Part shown: positions 45,946-57,734 of the stretch, piece by piece
Layout: each line of letters opens with the position of its first letter
How positions within the stretch are numbered: position 1 is the first letter of the stretch
Assembly (NCBI GenBank): GCA_028023455.1
Contig: JAQFVV010013383.1
Coordinates: forward strand, 62,001-126,000
Length of the DNA stretch: 64,000 nucleotides
From: Epiperipatus broadwayi
Lineage: Eukaryota > Onychophora > Udeonychophora > Euonychophora > Peripatidae
Direction of reading: 5' to 3'
The notes under the pieces: generated by a model
Seen by the model: the letters and a program-made list of their open reading frames with translations, nothing else
Databases searched by the model: none
Told to the model about the DNA's origin: nothing
Made by a program: the position numbers and the translations under genes

Positions 45946-47384
45946 TACAACTATATATATATATAAGGATCTATTTGTAATACATTTATAGAAAAATAAA
46001 AATTAATCTACTAAATGAAATATCAAAGAGATAACCAGCAATAGTTTTTTTAAAAATTAGCAACATAGGGGATCCATTATTTTTCTGTTTCTGTTAGTAT
46101 TCTTTGGTTCTGAAATCAGTATCATAAAAATACATCATGATACCATTATTTTTCAATCTGAATAGTTCTTTTTCCATTTTGCAATAATAGTTTTATTATT
46201 TCATTTTATTTTTAAAATAGTACTTATTTAAAAACAGGCAAAATTTATGAACAAACCAAGAAAAATCTTAAAAAATGAGTAGCAAAATGAGAAAAGTTTG
46301 GAGATAAAATTGTTTCTGCTTTTTAAAAAAGTAAAAGAAACGGTTATCTCTGAATTTAACATTTCTCATTGAGTATTGTAATGGCCTATTATGTTATAGC
46401 TTTAAATTACTTTTTTCATCCTTTTTTAGTTACACTCTTTGTGCTAAAATCTTGAATTAAAATATTGTGTGGACTAGTTTTCCATTTTCAAATTTTTTTC
46501 TAACTAATAAATCAATAAAAGCAATCTACAGAGTATAAGATGAAAAAATCTCAACAAAATTAGAGGGTGCTGATTGGTTGATTTTTTGAATATGAATATT
46601 AAAAAACCCATATTCTATTCTTATGAACAATAGGGAAACAAATGTATAATTTCATAATGTTTTAACTATTTGTAATTACTTTTAAAAAATATTTTCATTA
46701 TAATTATTAAAAATAAAACATAATTATATTTCCATTCAAGATTTTTAAAAAATATATATATGCCATTTTAAATCTACAAGTTACAAAATTTAAAATAATG
46801 TTATACTAAAAGCATTGATAATTATTACAGTCATGACACTCTTCCAAATAGTGATGACTTTGAATTTTTGTGACAATTTAACTCTTTAAATCTCAGTCAC
46901 ACTTTGAATTAAGTTCTGTGAAGGTGCTGTACCTAGTTTTTTAAAAATTATTCACTCACTGCTATTTTTAATTAAAATACTAAATCATTAATAATAATAA
47001 AAAAAAATCTGTTAAGACTTCAGTACCTCATTGAGCAAACTTAAAAAAAAAAAGCCATATCTTTTCCCCATTTATTTATTTTCTGATTAGTCCATTCTTT
47101 GATCTTAAGAATGGAAACAAATTTAAACAAGATCTCATCATTTTTCTGATCAAACCACAAAGAAACAGCATTTTTCTAGGCTTTATATTAATATTTATAA
47201 TTAATTTCACAAAATATTTCCATAACAATCAATAAAAAATAAATTTCTTCCCCCCTTTAAATTTATATTATTTTAAATATCTTTTATTTTTAAAAATGTA
47301 TATTAAACAAATGGTCTAATATGACCCCAAAAATCATGACTGTGAATATACATATATAAGCATATAAATATTTCTTATAACAAT
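45946..47384. other. AT-rich interval, nothing assigned
   Basis: No repeat family, tRNA-like segment or convincing exon seen. Confidence 0.35.
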
Positions 47385-47500
47385 TCCTTCCTATACACAT
47401 TAATGCAAACAAATTTTCGCCTTCTTTATTTTCCTTACAGTTTCGAATGTCCAGCAGTCTTCATCAGAGCTACATATATAAGCCAACAAAATTCAGCTGT
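47385..47500 (-). mobile_element. Family D terminal fragment
   Basis: Minus-strand GTAGCTCTGATGAAGACTGC, then GGACATTC - GAAACTGTAAGG at 47433-47471, followed by AAAATAAAGAAGGCG and TTTGTTTGCATTAATGTGTA. It matches one arm of the foldback at 47.8-48.2 kb. Confidence 0.55.
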
Positions 47501-47809
47501 ATTAATCTTTGGAGATAATTTAATAAATATAAATACAAATTTTATTTTTAAAACAATGTTTAGTAGATTTGTAATTATTTAATAATTATTCATTCACATT
47601 CTAAGTTCAAATTTTAAATAAACAAAGACTTTGTTAATTTACTTTTTTATTGAACTTAACATAGTTAATCAATAAAAAAAAATGAAAAGAGAAAACACTT
47701 TTATTACTAGGTAATTCAATGTAATTCACATTATTACTTTCTTAGTATTTGGAAGGTTCAAATATGATTTTTCAGAATATTTTTTGTTTGTAAATATAGA
47801 TTTCATATA

Positions 47810-48235
47810 TATATATATTGTTTATAAATACTTCTTTCATATACACTTCAATGCAAACAAAATTTTCTTAAAAAACTTCTTTATTTTCCTTACAGTTTTG
47901 ACTGTCCAGCAGTTTTCATCAGAGCTACAATATTTGAATAATGTAATACATAAACATTACTTCATATATATAAAATACACATACGTATATCAAAACATAT
48001 ACATATATCCCCTACATACATATATAGATCCATATTACCCATAGACATATATATATAAATTCCATACCTACATCTATATATACACATGTATTATATTATT
48101 CAAATATTGTAGCTCCGATGAAGACTGCTGGACAGTCAAAACTGTAAGGAAAATGAAGTTTTTAAAGAAAATTTGTTTGCGTTGAAGTGTATATGAAAGA
48201 AGTATTATAAGCAATATATATATATGAAAATATGC
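47810..48235. mobile_element. Family D foldback with hammerhead-like motif in both arms
   Basis: The left arm (ACTTCTTTCATATACACTTC to AGCTACAATATTTGAATAAT) and right arm (ATTATTCAAATATTGTAGCT to GAAGTGTATATGAAAGAAGT) are near-exact complements. The ~170-bp centre is AT-rich with ATATACACATACGTA-type sequence. Motifs: minus 47888-47926 (CUGAUGA, stem GACUG/CAGUC partly lost, AAAACUGU) and plus 48111-48149 (CCGAUGA - A - GACUG-CUGGA-CAGUC - AAAACUGU). The CUGANGA/GAAA layout is recognisable, but stem I pairs only two bases, so activity is doubtful. Confidence 0.6.
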
Positions 48236-48784
48236 AAAGAAAGTAAAAGAGAAGAATAAGTAAATATAGATTTCTAATATAGCAAATCAAATTTATTGAA
48301 TTCTATTGAAGAATAAAGATTTAAATACTAAAATGAACTTTGAATTTAGGCCTCAAATTATCACTAGCATTTGGTGGGAAATAATTCCAATACAAAAACA
48401 TTAAAGACTTAAGACTTTTTTTATAATAATTAATAATTAGTATGAATATTTACAAAAAAAGATAAATCACTATAATTAATATTAACTCCAACTTTTCAAA
48501 TTAAATAATTCATTATGATATAAAAATTATTTATGTACTGTGCTTTATATACGTTTTTTTTTTCCACATAACAAGTGTGGAATGTTTGGAATTAAAATAA
48601 CTAAATTATACTTAAAACTAACAGTTAAAAGTTCTATTGTTTTTATATAGTCATTATTTATTTTTCCCAAGTCTTTAAAAAATGATACTGATTTTGATCT
48701 CAAGTTTAAAATAATAAATGCATTCACAATATAACAACTTCTTTACATTTCAAAAAAAAGTTTTTTCCTAATATGTCATCATAA
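48236..48784. other. AT-rich interval, nothing assigned
   Basis: No signal beyond random AT-rich frames. Confidence 0.35.
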
Positions 48785-49013
48785 TTAATCATTATCAATC
48801 CACTGCAGGATGAAGGTCTCTCCAAGTTCAATCCATCTTCTTTAATCTATAGCGTCTCTTCTCCATACCACCCTCATACACATCTTTATTTTGTCAATCC
48901 ATCTCACATGTGATCTCATTCTAGGTCTTTTACAATATCTTGGAATCCAGTTAAAAATTTCAACTGTCCATTTATTATCATCTCTTCTAGCAATATATTC
49001 AGCCCATTTTAAA
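48785..49013 (-). pseudogene. RTE 3'-end fragment
   Basis: ATTATCAATCCACTGCAGG, ATGAAGGTCTCTCCAAGTT and TCTTTTACAATATCTTGGAA match the 3' part of the 38-kb RTE copy (38300-38530) closely. It stops abruptly at CAGCCCATTTTAAACTCAGA. It could be the 3' piece of the same insertion as the fragment at 51.3-51.8 kb, since order and orientation agree. Confidence 0.7.
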
Positions 49014-49884
49014 CTCAGAGGTAAAAAGCCAATAAACTCACCACACTGACTAATGCATGTTCAAATACTATATAAAGAAATCATATAGTAATAACAGTTA
49101 CAATGACAAATACATATGGAATAGACATTAGGAATTTTCCCTGCTCGATTTCTTTAAGGCGTCCAAGAGAAATAAAAGGATCTTTCAGTTAACAGCACTA
49201 AATGTTAATATACCAAAACAAAATGACTTTTTGTATATTAATATTGTAAAAACTAAATATTAAGTTAATCTTTACATTGTAAATCTTTTATACATACATA
49301 TATTATTTTTTAAAAAAAACGGATTTTTAAAAAAAAAAATACATATTAACAATATTTATAACAGAAGGCAACTTTAAAGATAATTTAATAATTAAAATGA
49401 TCAAGATTTTATAATAAATAAACAATACTGTGGACAGTAAAGTAAAAAAGAATCACTGTATCAATATTACACACATAGAGTAAAAAATAAAAAAGTCTAT
49501 AATAAATTTCACTTTTAAAAATAATAGTTGGAAAACACATTAGATTTTAAGACAACTTTTAAATATTTTAAATTCAATCATTTTCTGAGATTCTCTAAAG
49601 AAACAATTTATCTTCAAATGATATAAAATATTAAAACAATTGAATGAAATACCTGATAAAAATTATATACACAAGGAACTTTAAGTAATTCAAATATAAG
49701 TTTATACGAATCGGCATTCAAAAAAAAAAAAAGGGGGGGGGGATGATTTTTATTAAAAAGTAGCACGACTAATTTGCAAAAAAATTGTGAAACTTATAAC
49801 ATATAACCAAAGAAACGATAGCAGTTTACAACTGGAATTTTAAAAGACAAATTAGGCAAATAAAAAGCATCTTCATAATAATAA
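49014..49884. other. AT-rich interval, nothing assigned
   Basis: A-runs, a run of about nine Gs near 49734, no other signal. Confidence 0.35.
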
Positions 49885-50190
49885 ATTAGGGATTCAAACT
49901 CAGACTTTCACACGATCCACTACTCTCAGGGCCATCTCGTATTGCTGACCCACCTTATCACACACATGCATGTATAAATGTATTATTCTCGTGAACATGA
50001 GGGGTCAGAATGACTAATATGTCAACAGGGGTAGAATGACAACCTTGGCACTAACAAGGGTTTTGAACGTTCCATCATCATATTTTCAATAAAGTGGAAG
50101 GCTGAAGAGTTGTGAGTTGGAATAGTTTGAAGCTTGTCCATTAAAGTATGAAGATTGGCTATCTTAATATAAAGCTGAGCACTGGTTATA

Positions 50191-50246
<56 letters not shown>

Positions 50247-50425
50247 TATGAGGATAGTAATCTAGACCAACTGATGATTGCTGGTTTAGCATAAAATACA
50301 TCTATTGGTGATTATTTATTTTTTCAACATGTGTGTAATCAGGTGGGTCAGCAATATGAGATGACACTGAGAGTAGTGGATCGTATGAAAGTCTGAGTTC
50401 GAATCCCGCATATATTACAAATATA
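49885..50425. mobile_element. Family A foldback with internal deletion and AT microsatellite
   Basis: The short left minus-strand arm (GATTCAAACTCAGACTTTCA, CACACACATGCATG) joins a full right plus-strand unit (GAACGTTCCATCATC, AAAGCTGAGCACTGG, ribozyme, GAGTTCGAATCCCGC). An ~50-bp AT run (50190-50237) has expanded inside the right unit just before the ribozyme. Confidence 0.65.
50253..50317 (+). ncRNA. Hammerhead, family A, G12 lost
   Basis: ACCAA - CUGAUGA - UUGCUGGUUUAGCAU - AAAA - UACAUCUA - UUGGU. Stem II is retained by a U-U/G-C mix, but GAAA has become AAAA, the same change as in both arms at 16.9-17.5 kb. Confidence 0.5.
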
Positions 50426-50559
50426 AATGCAGGTTTAAGCCTGTACAATGTATTAATAATACATTAGAAAATAAAGAATAACAGAAGCAGTAAAAAAAAA
50501 AAAAGAATAAACATCACTATGTAATATTAAAAAATCATCATCAGTGAGAACTGGGGACT

Positions 50560-51200
50560 AGTGTTTATGGGTGTTCAATGTTTTTTTTTTCTTCACATCT
50601 TTAATTTTGCCTATTCTTTGCATGAATGTTATAATAAATCTAAGCTACTTCATATCACTTTTTAGTGCTATTCATCCGTGTTTTATAGCATCTTTAACTT
50701 TTGTATAATTCAAAAAATTAAACTTTTTGCTTTATGATTATTCATTCAATAGATGTGATCAAATGGTGTGGCATCCATTGCATACAAATTTTGAACAAAA
50801 TTCTTCTCAAACTCATTTTAATATAATTCTTCATCAGAAATATTGGTGCACCCACTCAATTCTCAATAATTTTCTGTAGCAAATCTCTTCAAATGATGAG
50901 ACTATCCTCACTGAATCATTTTGTTATTAACCATGAATTATATCCATACAACATACTAATAAACACCATGTGACTAATAAATCTGATATATACTCTGATA
51001 CATCATTTTTCAAATTCAGTTTATCTAAAAAATGTTTTCTGTTCAGGACATCATAGTGCTATTTCCTTCAGCAATCTAAATTTTATTTCCAAAGTATATA
51101 CAACTTTCAACACTGTCTAAATCAGTTTCATCAGGCATTAATAATTTTGATTGGCCAATATTTATTATATACACACACATTAAATGCAAACCTTGAATCA
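50560..51200 (-). pseudogene. Highly decayed LINE RT C-terminus
   Basis: Minus-strand translation in shifting frames gives VESCIYFGNKI (compare the RT thumb pattern VxxFxYLG), FATENY, LSGCTNISDEEL (compare the ISWxxHxTNEEV pattern of LINE C-termini) and LYAMDATPFDH. The order is right for an RT tail, but stops are numerous. It differs in sequence from the RTE copy, so it would be a second lineage. Weak evidence. Confidence 0.35.
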
Positions 51201-51339
51201 TGCTTTATCATTCCGATAAAATAAAATATTATTTACTTAATTCATTGTTTTTTTTTTTATGTATTTAATGAAAAATCTTATTTTCTATGATAGTGTAATA
51301 ACATTTAGATAATAGACTACATTATATATATAATTAAAA

Positions 51340-51800
51340 TGTGTAATTAATGCTATTGCATTTCTATAAATATTCTTCAGAATATGATAATATCCTGGAT
51401 CTTTACCTTGATAATCCAATGCCTTTTCATAATCTACAAATCCAAAGCATAACGGCAACTCATATTCACTGGTCTTTTCTATAACTTCTCTCAATACTTG
51501 GATATGATCTACTGTATTAAAATCACTTTTAAATCCAACCTGTTCTTTTGGTTGGATGAAATCCAATGTTTTCTGGAGACAAGTTGTAATTATCTTGGTA
51601 AAAATTTGATATAAAACTGATAGGTCTGTAATTTCTAATATCTTCTTTATCATATTTTTAAAGTATTAAATTAATACTGCATTCGTCCAATCATCTGGTA
51701 CATCTTTGTCATTTAGATATTTGTTATATAATTTTGTAATTCTATTTCTATTTCTTCACCTGTTTCTTTTAAGATATAGATTATAATTCCATCATACTAC
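51340..51800 (-). pseudogene. RTE reverse transcriptase, N-terminal fragment
   Basis: Minus-strand frame (51285-51653) with EITDLSVLYQIFTKIITTCL, then LDFIQPKEQVGFKS, VDHIQVLREVIEKT and CFGFVDYEKALD, matching the 38-kb RTE copy at 39.24-39.74 kb. The frame upstream continues to GIIIYILKETGEE with breaks. After DPGYYHILKNIYRNAIALIT the similarity ends abruptly. Together with the fragment at 48.8 kb it may be one element split by later insertions and deletions. Confidence 0.75.
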
Positions 51801-51930
51801 CATTAAACTATAAAAGAATACAATATATTGTTATAGATACTCACATCTCCCACCTCCTTCCTATTAATAAAGCAATATATTTAAATAAAATCAAACAAAT
51901 TAAACAAAATTATTTTCTCATGTGTCATAG

Positions 51931-52001
51931 CATCAGCCGAGAAGCGAACCCGCTTACCCTGCTTGTAAAGCAACTGCTGCTGACCTCTCGACCACCAATG
52001 A
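51931..52001 (-). mobile_element. tRNA-derived SINE, minus strand
   Basis: On the minus strand: TTGGTGGTCGAGAGGTCAGC (box A), TGCTTTACAAGCA (anticodon arm, TAC loop), GGGTTCGCTTCTCGG (box B with 4 of 5 T-stem pairs), then GATGCTATGACACATGAG and AAAATAA. It shares the GATGCTATGACAYAT tail with the SINE at 12.5 kb despite a different tRNA-like body. Confidence 0.65.
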
Positions 52002-53067
52002 TTAACCAAAAAAATAAATTTTAGTCTAATAAAATGAATACACATCTAAAATGAACTAAAATGTTGCACTTGTAATCTGAATTATAGTTATTTTCTATTT
52101 ATAAATATTAAATTATGATGGTGAAGACATGTGTGGGCAAGGGATTGGGCCAAATGATGAAATCTGATCCTATCAGAAATGCACTTTGGGTGCCAATTGC
52201 ATTACTCATTTGACTGTATCTATATCTTTTAAGTGGGAGAGAAGTTGAAAATTTTATAGCGTATTTAAATAAATAAATATACAGTTACAGAAAAACTTAT
52301 TTCTAGGTTGCACTTTGCTAATGAAAAAACATAAATAATAAAAACTAATTAAGTTTTAAAAAAATAAGATACTAAAAAAAAAGTCTTTTTATTTTAATTT
52401 ATAAAAAGCAAAATTCCAATTTCTGTGGAATCAGTTGATATAAAAGCTTATACAATGTTTGAGTAGGGAAATAAAAGGTAAAGGCTTGAAATCAATTAGG
52501 AATACAATGTTTTCTCCAGTTTTGTTCCTCTACTTATTATATAGACAGCCAGGTAAAAAAAAAAGATTCACTACTAACAACTTTTCACATCACCTTATGA
52601 TTTAAGAAAAATGAAAAAAGAATTACGTTTCACTGCAAATACCTTATGATTTAAAAAAAAAAGAAAAAAAAAATCTAATTATTAATATTGATTAGGAGTC
52701 AGTGACAATATAAGAAGGTATTAGCAACAACTGTGTCAAAACTCAACCAGAATAGATGGTATCTAGTAGTATTTCATTTTGATTCTTCAAACTCTCACTC
52801 TAACTTTAAATATCTACTGTTTTGTGTTAACAGTAATACCAAAACAATACAGCTTAAAAGTTACAAATCTTCTTTAATAAGGCTTCCATGGGTTAACACA
52901 TTGATAGAATGGTTGATTCTAGAGTGCAGGATTGGCAAACTGTGATATTATTCTGTCTATTCTAGTGCATAAACTTGATGTGAAACCTTGAGCAATAAAT
53001 CATTCAATTATAGGATCGTTATTAATAATCCAGTGCAAAATATTACAAACAGGGACACATTTGTAAT
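52002..53067. other. AT-rich interval, nothing assigned
   Basis: A repeated phrase (CCTTATGATTTAA followed by an A-rich run) occurs at about 52594 and 52642. A 70-codon frame at 52733-52945 is unremarkable. Nothing else. Confidence 0.35.
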
Positions 53068-53245
53068 TATATGTTGACAGTATCTATTATCTAACATTAA
53101 ATGTTAAATATTTTTTTTAAGATTCAAACTTTATTTAAACTTTACAAATAAATTCAACCATTAGCAACAGCATAGTTTGGATGGTGTTATTCTTATCTCC
53201 CCTTCAGGTTTTGATGGACTGATTAGTCGCAGTACTAGCAAATAT
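53068..53245 (-). mobile_element. PLE terminal repeat fragment (family C), decayed
   Basis: TATGTTGACAGTATCTATTA, TTCAAACTTTATTTAAACTT and CCCCTTCAGGTTTTGATGG follow the order of the family C arm. The hammerhead-like motif is degraded beyond use (CCUGAAGGGG). Confidence 0.5.
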
Positions 53246-54670
53246 TAAACTAGAGACAAATTACAAATGTGAGCACTTAGTTGCAAGTGATATTTGATAA
53301 TATTCAAGTTATAGCAGTATACGATTATGCATTGCAGTCAATTTGTAACCAACAATTATTAGTATTTTTTGTGGGGTTACAATGAAGTAATTGTAATCGC
53401 TATATTAGCTATTGTTCTGCACTAAAGTTATGTTTTCGAGTAACATGATATAATCAAATAATAGATTGATGATTGCTTGCAGTGGTATTGATGATTCTGA
53501 ATTATGCTAATATGCAAAGTAAACAGACACACAGACCACAATAAAAACTGGTTAATAATAACTAGTTGATAATAAGAGAACTAACTGTAATTTCAATTGA
53601 AAATTAAGAAATGAGTGGGAATGCTAATTTTAAATTTTTATTTAAAATTCCACAATTAGTTAATAATAGTTTGGAGATAGTGTAGGATAAATCTTTGATA
53701 ACATATGCATTTGAGAACCAATGTGCAGAATTAAAAAAGAAGCACAGTGTAGAATGAGAAAATTCAAAAGTTATTCTTATTATTGTAAAACTTGATAATA
53801 AGGATATGAAAATGTAGAGAAGTTGTTACTTATTTGCTATAGCAGATGTTTGTGACTTACTGTCAAGAAAAATAAAAATTACATATATAAATTACTTCAG
53901 CATAATCCTCATGCATGAATAAATTAATCCATTTATGGCCTAAATGTAGTGTTGCTTTTTCAACCTATTGCTAATATTCTATTGATTTATTTAAGTATGA
54001 GGAGGGTGCTGATAGAATTTACATATGATAAACAGTCTTAATAGTTTAATATATATATATATGCTAAAATTATAATTCTTAACAAACTATCTGTAATATT
54101 AGACATTGCTTTTATAACACATTAATATCTTTTGAAATGTTTAAAAGATGCAGAAATTATTTATTTACATGGTAAATTATCTGTAAATCTACAATTTTTT
54201 ACAGGCAGGAAGTTTAGAAAATAAATTGTGTATAAAATTCCATTTCATTAAGTAATTTTTTTATTATTTAAATAATTCAAATAATGAAGAGAAGTAGTTC
54301 TCGTAATATTTTATATAAGTGGTTATGTTAATTAATAAAATAGCAAAATTTCAAATATTAATAGTAATTTCAATATTAACAAAAAAAAAATTACCTTATT
54401 ATACAATAAATCAAATCTGTATACGTATACTATCATAGAACATATGCATTTTAAATTGCTTATATAAGATGCAGTGGACAATCTATCTACCATATTTTGT
54501 TCCACCTCACCCCCTTTTCAAAAAAATATAAATAGCTCATGTTTTGTTGATAACATTAAATACAATATGTGTTGCTTACTGAACTACACACATATAGTAG
54601 TTCTTAACACACACACATATATATATATATAATCCCAGTGCATAACGCTATACTGAAATAAATATACAAA
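53246..54670. other. AT-rich interval, nothing assigned
   Basis: No recognised features. A short AT microsatellite lies near 54050. Confidence 0.35.
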
Positions 54671-54855
54671 TATTAAGCAATTAAATCATCCTACATGATT
54701 AAGAAATACAGTACTGCCCTCTGTGAACTAATATAAAAATACATTAGAGTTTGTATTTCAAAATAGCCAGGTCAAACCCTAATGTATTTATATATTAGTT
54801 CACAGAGGGCAGTACTGGATTTCTTAATCATGTGGGATGATTTAATTGCTTAATA
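54671..54855. mobile_element. Hairpin MITE, ~75-bp arms
   Basis: TATTAAGCAATTAAATCATC through AGTACTGCCCTCTGTGAACT is matched in inverted form by AGTTCACAGAGGGCAGTACT through GATGATTTAATTGCTTAATA, with few mismatches. The ~35-nt centre contains TATTTCAAAATAGCCAGG. No relatives elsewhere in the window. Confidence 0.75.
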
Positions 54856-56256
54856 TATATATATATAACACATAGTATACATGTATAAATTAAGATTATA
54901 GTATAAACAAGATTAAAATAATATGTATAAAACTTATAAAAAATACTTTTATTTCAATTGATCATTTAAGCACTAAAAATTAAAAAATACTTTTTTCTTA
55001 ACCTACAGTTTTGATTATTGGATGTCCATAAATTAACTGATTAGTGATGAATTAGTTAATTTATGGATGTTCTATGCATTTATTTAAAGTTACAATTAAC
55101 AAAAATTGTGATTACAGAAAAATATATATATATTTTTTTGTAATTTTTAGAGTATTACTGACCAACAGCATTTTCTTTATAAAATACTTTTTTATATACA
55201 TTACTTTTAATTTTTTAGTGTTTGGATATTCTGCAATGAATTTTTACTTTCAAATTTAAAAATTGAGAATCAAAACAAAGTCATTATATTTCCAGTATTT
55301 GAAAAAAACAAAACATGCAGGATAATAATCATTTATAGGATCGCTGAGTTTATAAAGTTGGAATTAAAAAAAAGTAAGTTTTAGATTATGAATCATAGAT
55401 ATTAATATTTTATCCTTTCTTTTTTCTTTCTTTCTATTTTATTAAATGTAAATGCTTTAGTGAATTAGCTATGAAGTTTTCAATGAAAGTATATTTTTAA
55501 AAATATATACCACCATATATTGTGCACCACTAAAATTTACTGAAGTGATACCAATATGGCTTAAAGTTCACCCAGCCAATCCTATTAGACTAGCAAAATG
55601 GTTGAATAACCCTGAAATACCGCACTGTCATTGATACCTAACACATGCACAAAATTTGAATATGTTCACTAAAAATACATTAAAAATCAATTACAAAATT
55701 GTAGCCAAAAAAAAAACAAACAGATTTTCTAAACATTTAAAAAATATACTAGTAATAAATTGAGATAGCACATTTTCATATACAAATTTACTCATTTGCA
55801 TTTATTCAAAAAATAAAAATGATAAATTTACTGCATTATATCTTTATTACTTTAAACAAAATGAATAGCCAAATGTCAGATTTTCATTGCAATTAAATAT
55901 ATTCTGAACAATATTTATATCCTTCAATAACTTTCTTTTTGAATAAAAAAAGAAATAGCAATCTCATTATCAATAGTTTACAGCCTCCTTAGTTGTTCAA
56001 TGATTTCAGAGTAAACTGGAAAAAAAAATGTTAATAAGTGAGATCATATCTGGCACTTCAAGATAGATAAAATGGCTGCCGCCACATCATAAAATTTTTA
56101 ATTTATAAGTTTTAATGTCTTTATATATATATTTAAAAATAGTATATAACTAAAGTAGTGAATATTGATATAGCATATATTATAGCTTTACTGTATAAAC
56201 CAATTCTAAAATGCAAATGTAAGATGAATTACAGTTTAAAATGCAAATCTAGTCAA
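54856..56256. other. AT-rich interval with one short palindrome
   Basis: At 55021-55068 GATGTCCATAAATTAACT pairs with AGTTAATTTATGGATG, a ~20-bp hairpin. The remainder is unassigned AT-rich DNA. Confidence 0.4.
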
Positions 56257-56329
56257 GCGTTTGGTGGCGTAGTGGTTAGCATAGCTGCCTTCCAAGCAGC
56301 TGGCCTGGGTTCGGTTCCCAGTCAACGCA
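56257..56329 (+). tRNA. tRNA-Gly(UCC)-like, probably retroposed
   Basis: 73 nt with all tRNA parts: GCGTTTG acceptor, D arm around TAGTGGTTAGCA, anticodon arm CTGCCTTCCAAGCAG (anticodon TCC), T arm CTGGGTTCGGTTCCCAG and a closing CAACGCA. Acceptor pair 6-67 is a T-C mismatch and pair 7-66 is G-T. The body is followed by TTTGACACATAAAAA, and the whole is flanked by AAAATGCAAATCTA at 56238-56251 and 56343-56356. This indicates insertion of a tRNA-derived RNA rather than a resident tRNA gene. A functional gene is still possible because both promoter boxes are intact. Confidence 0.75.
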
Positions 56330-56807
56330 TTTGACACATAAAAAAATGCAAATCTAACATGTATTACAGTTATACATTTTAATCAATGTACTTTTTTAAA
56401 AAAAACATCTGGCTTTCTTTTTTCTTCAGTTTACCAATACAGATCTTAAATCATCATTCGGATTTTTACGTTACACACAAGTTGTAAACTATGAGATATT
56501 CATTTATCATTCAATATTGGATGATTAGCTGGACTGGATAAAACAGATTTATTGCCTTAATTCAGTCATTGTGCTAGAGTATAGTAATATGAAACCATTC
56601 TTTCTAAATATATATAAAATCATGCCTGATTGTAAAAGCAACGACAGAACTCTTTACACTATATATATATCTTATATAATAGAAAAATAAAAAAGTTTAA
56701 GCTGCTATATCTTTTTAAGAGTTATTTGATCTTTGCAAATAAAAAAAAAATATCAGAACTTGCTTTTATGAGAAATTTATAAGTTTCAAAAACTTATTGA
56801 TCATTTT

Positions 56808-57110
56808 TCAAATGCGAGATTTATTTAAAAAAAAAAAAGAAATAAACTTTAATCTTTTTCTCTTTATTTTAATATGTTCTAAGATCGAATTCTCTAAAGT
56901 AGGGCTGGTAAGAAATCTATTCACTGAGATTGAAAAACTGACCCAACTATGATAACTATCCACAAAATGACCCACTATATTAAAAACCATTCCAGCAGAT
57001 GGAAAAATATTAGAGATTGTGGTTTCCTCAAATTGATTTTTTTTTATTCCTTCTGATCTTTTCTGACAAGAATCCAATATAATTGTCAGCTTAAGCAGAA
57101 TTTTATCTCA
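56808..57110 (-). CDS. Open frame of ~95 codons, unassigned
   Basis: On the minus strand the frame reads LDSCQKRSEGIKKNQFEETT, then NIFPSAGMVFNIVGHFVDSY, HSWVSFSISVNRFLTSPTLE and a Lys-rich tail ending at TAA. The middle is more protein-like than most frames in this window. No motif or splice pair is convincing and no family is recognised, so it may be spurious. Confidence 0.25.
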
Positions 57111-57220
57111 AATTTTTTTAGTTGTAAACAGTAAAAAAATAATAATAAATTTATTTCTCTACCATGCACATCGAACACAAGATAAAAAAATATTTAAAAT
57201 ATAGACGTTTATACATATAA

Positions 57221-57420
57221 AGCAATACTAAAATCAAAGTTTACATATATGTTTATTAAATTATTAGCACCAAATATACTTTCAATACTTTCGCGTCATA
57301 TTCATTGCTATTCTGCTAAGCTTTTTCAGCAGAATAACCATGAATATGATGTGTAAATGTCAAAAGTATACTTGGTGCTAATAATTTAATAAACATATTT
57401 AAAGTTTGACTTAGTATTTC
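57221..57420. mobile_element. Hairpin MITE, ~95-bp arms
   Basis: ATGTTTATTAAATTATTAGC, CACCAAATATACTTT and TCATATTCATTGCTATTCTG pair with CAGAATAACCATGAATATGA, AAAGTATACTTGGTG and GCTAATAATTTAATAAACAT. The outer flanks AATACTAAAATCAAAGTTTA and AAAGTTTGACTTAGTATT extend the pairing. The loop is short and T-rich. Confidence 0.75.
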
Positions 57421-57734
57421 TTTTTATATTATTAATACGGCGGAGTATCAAAATGTATATAAATTATCAGATGACTTCAATAAGTTATGGTAAAATAGCG
57501 AGTACATTAGGTAACTAACCCCAGCCATGACTTGGACTTCAAACAAAGTAATGCTTTTTTGTTGTTTCAGATAGTTAAATTTTTCCTCCAATGGCCAATT
57601 CAACTCTGCATCAAAAATGTTCATTGAGAAATGAATTTCTTGCTAATTACTAGTTTAACGATAAAATTATAAGCTTTAACTCGGACTAAAATGTAGTTAT
57701 GCAAAAAGCATATAAAGAAAAGCTTTCATAAAAT

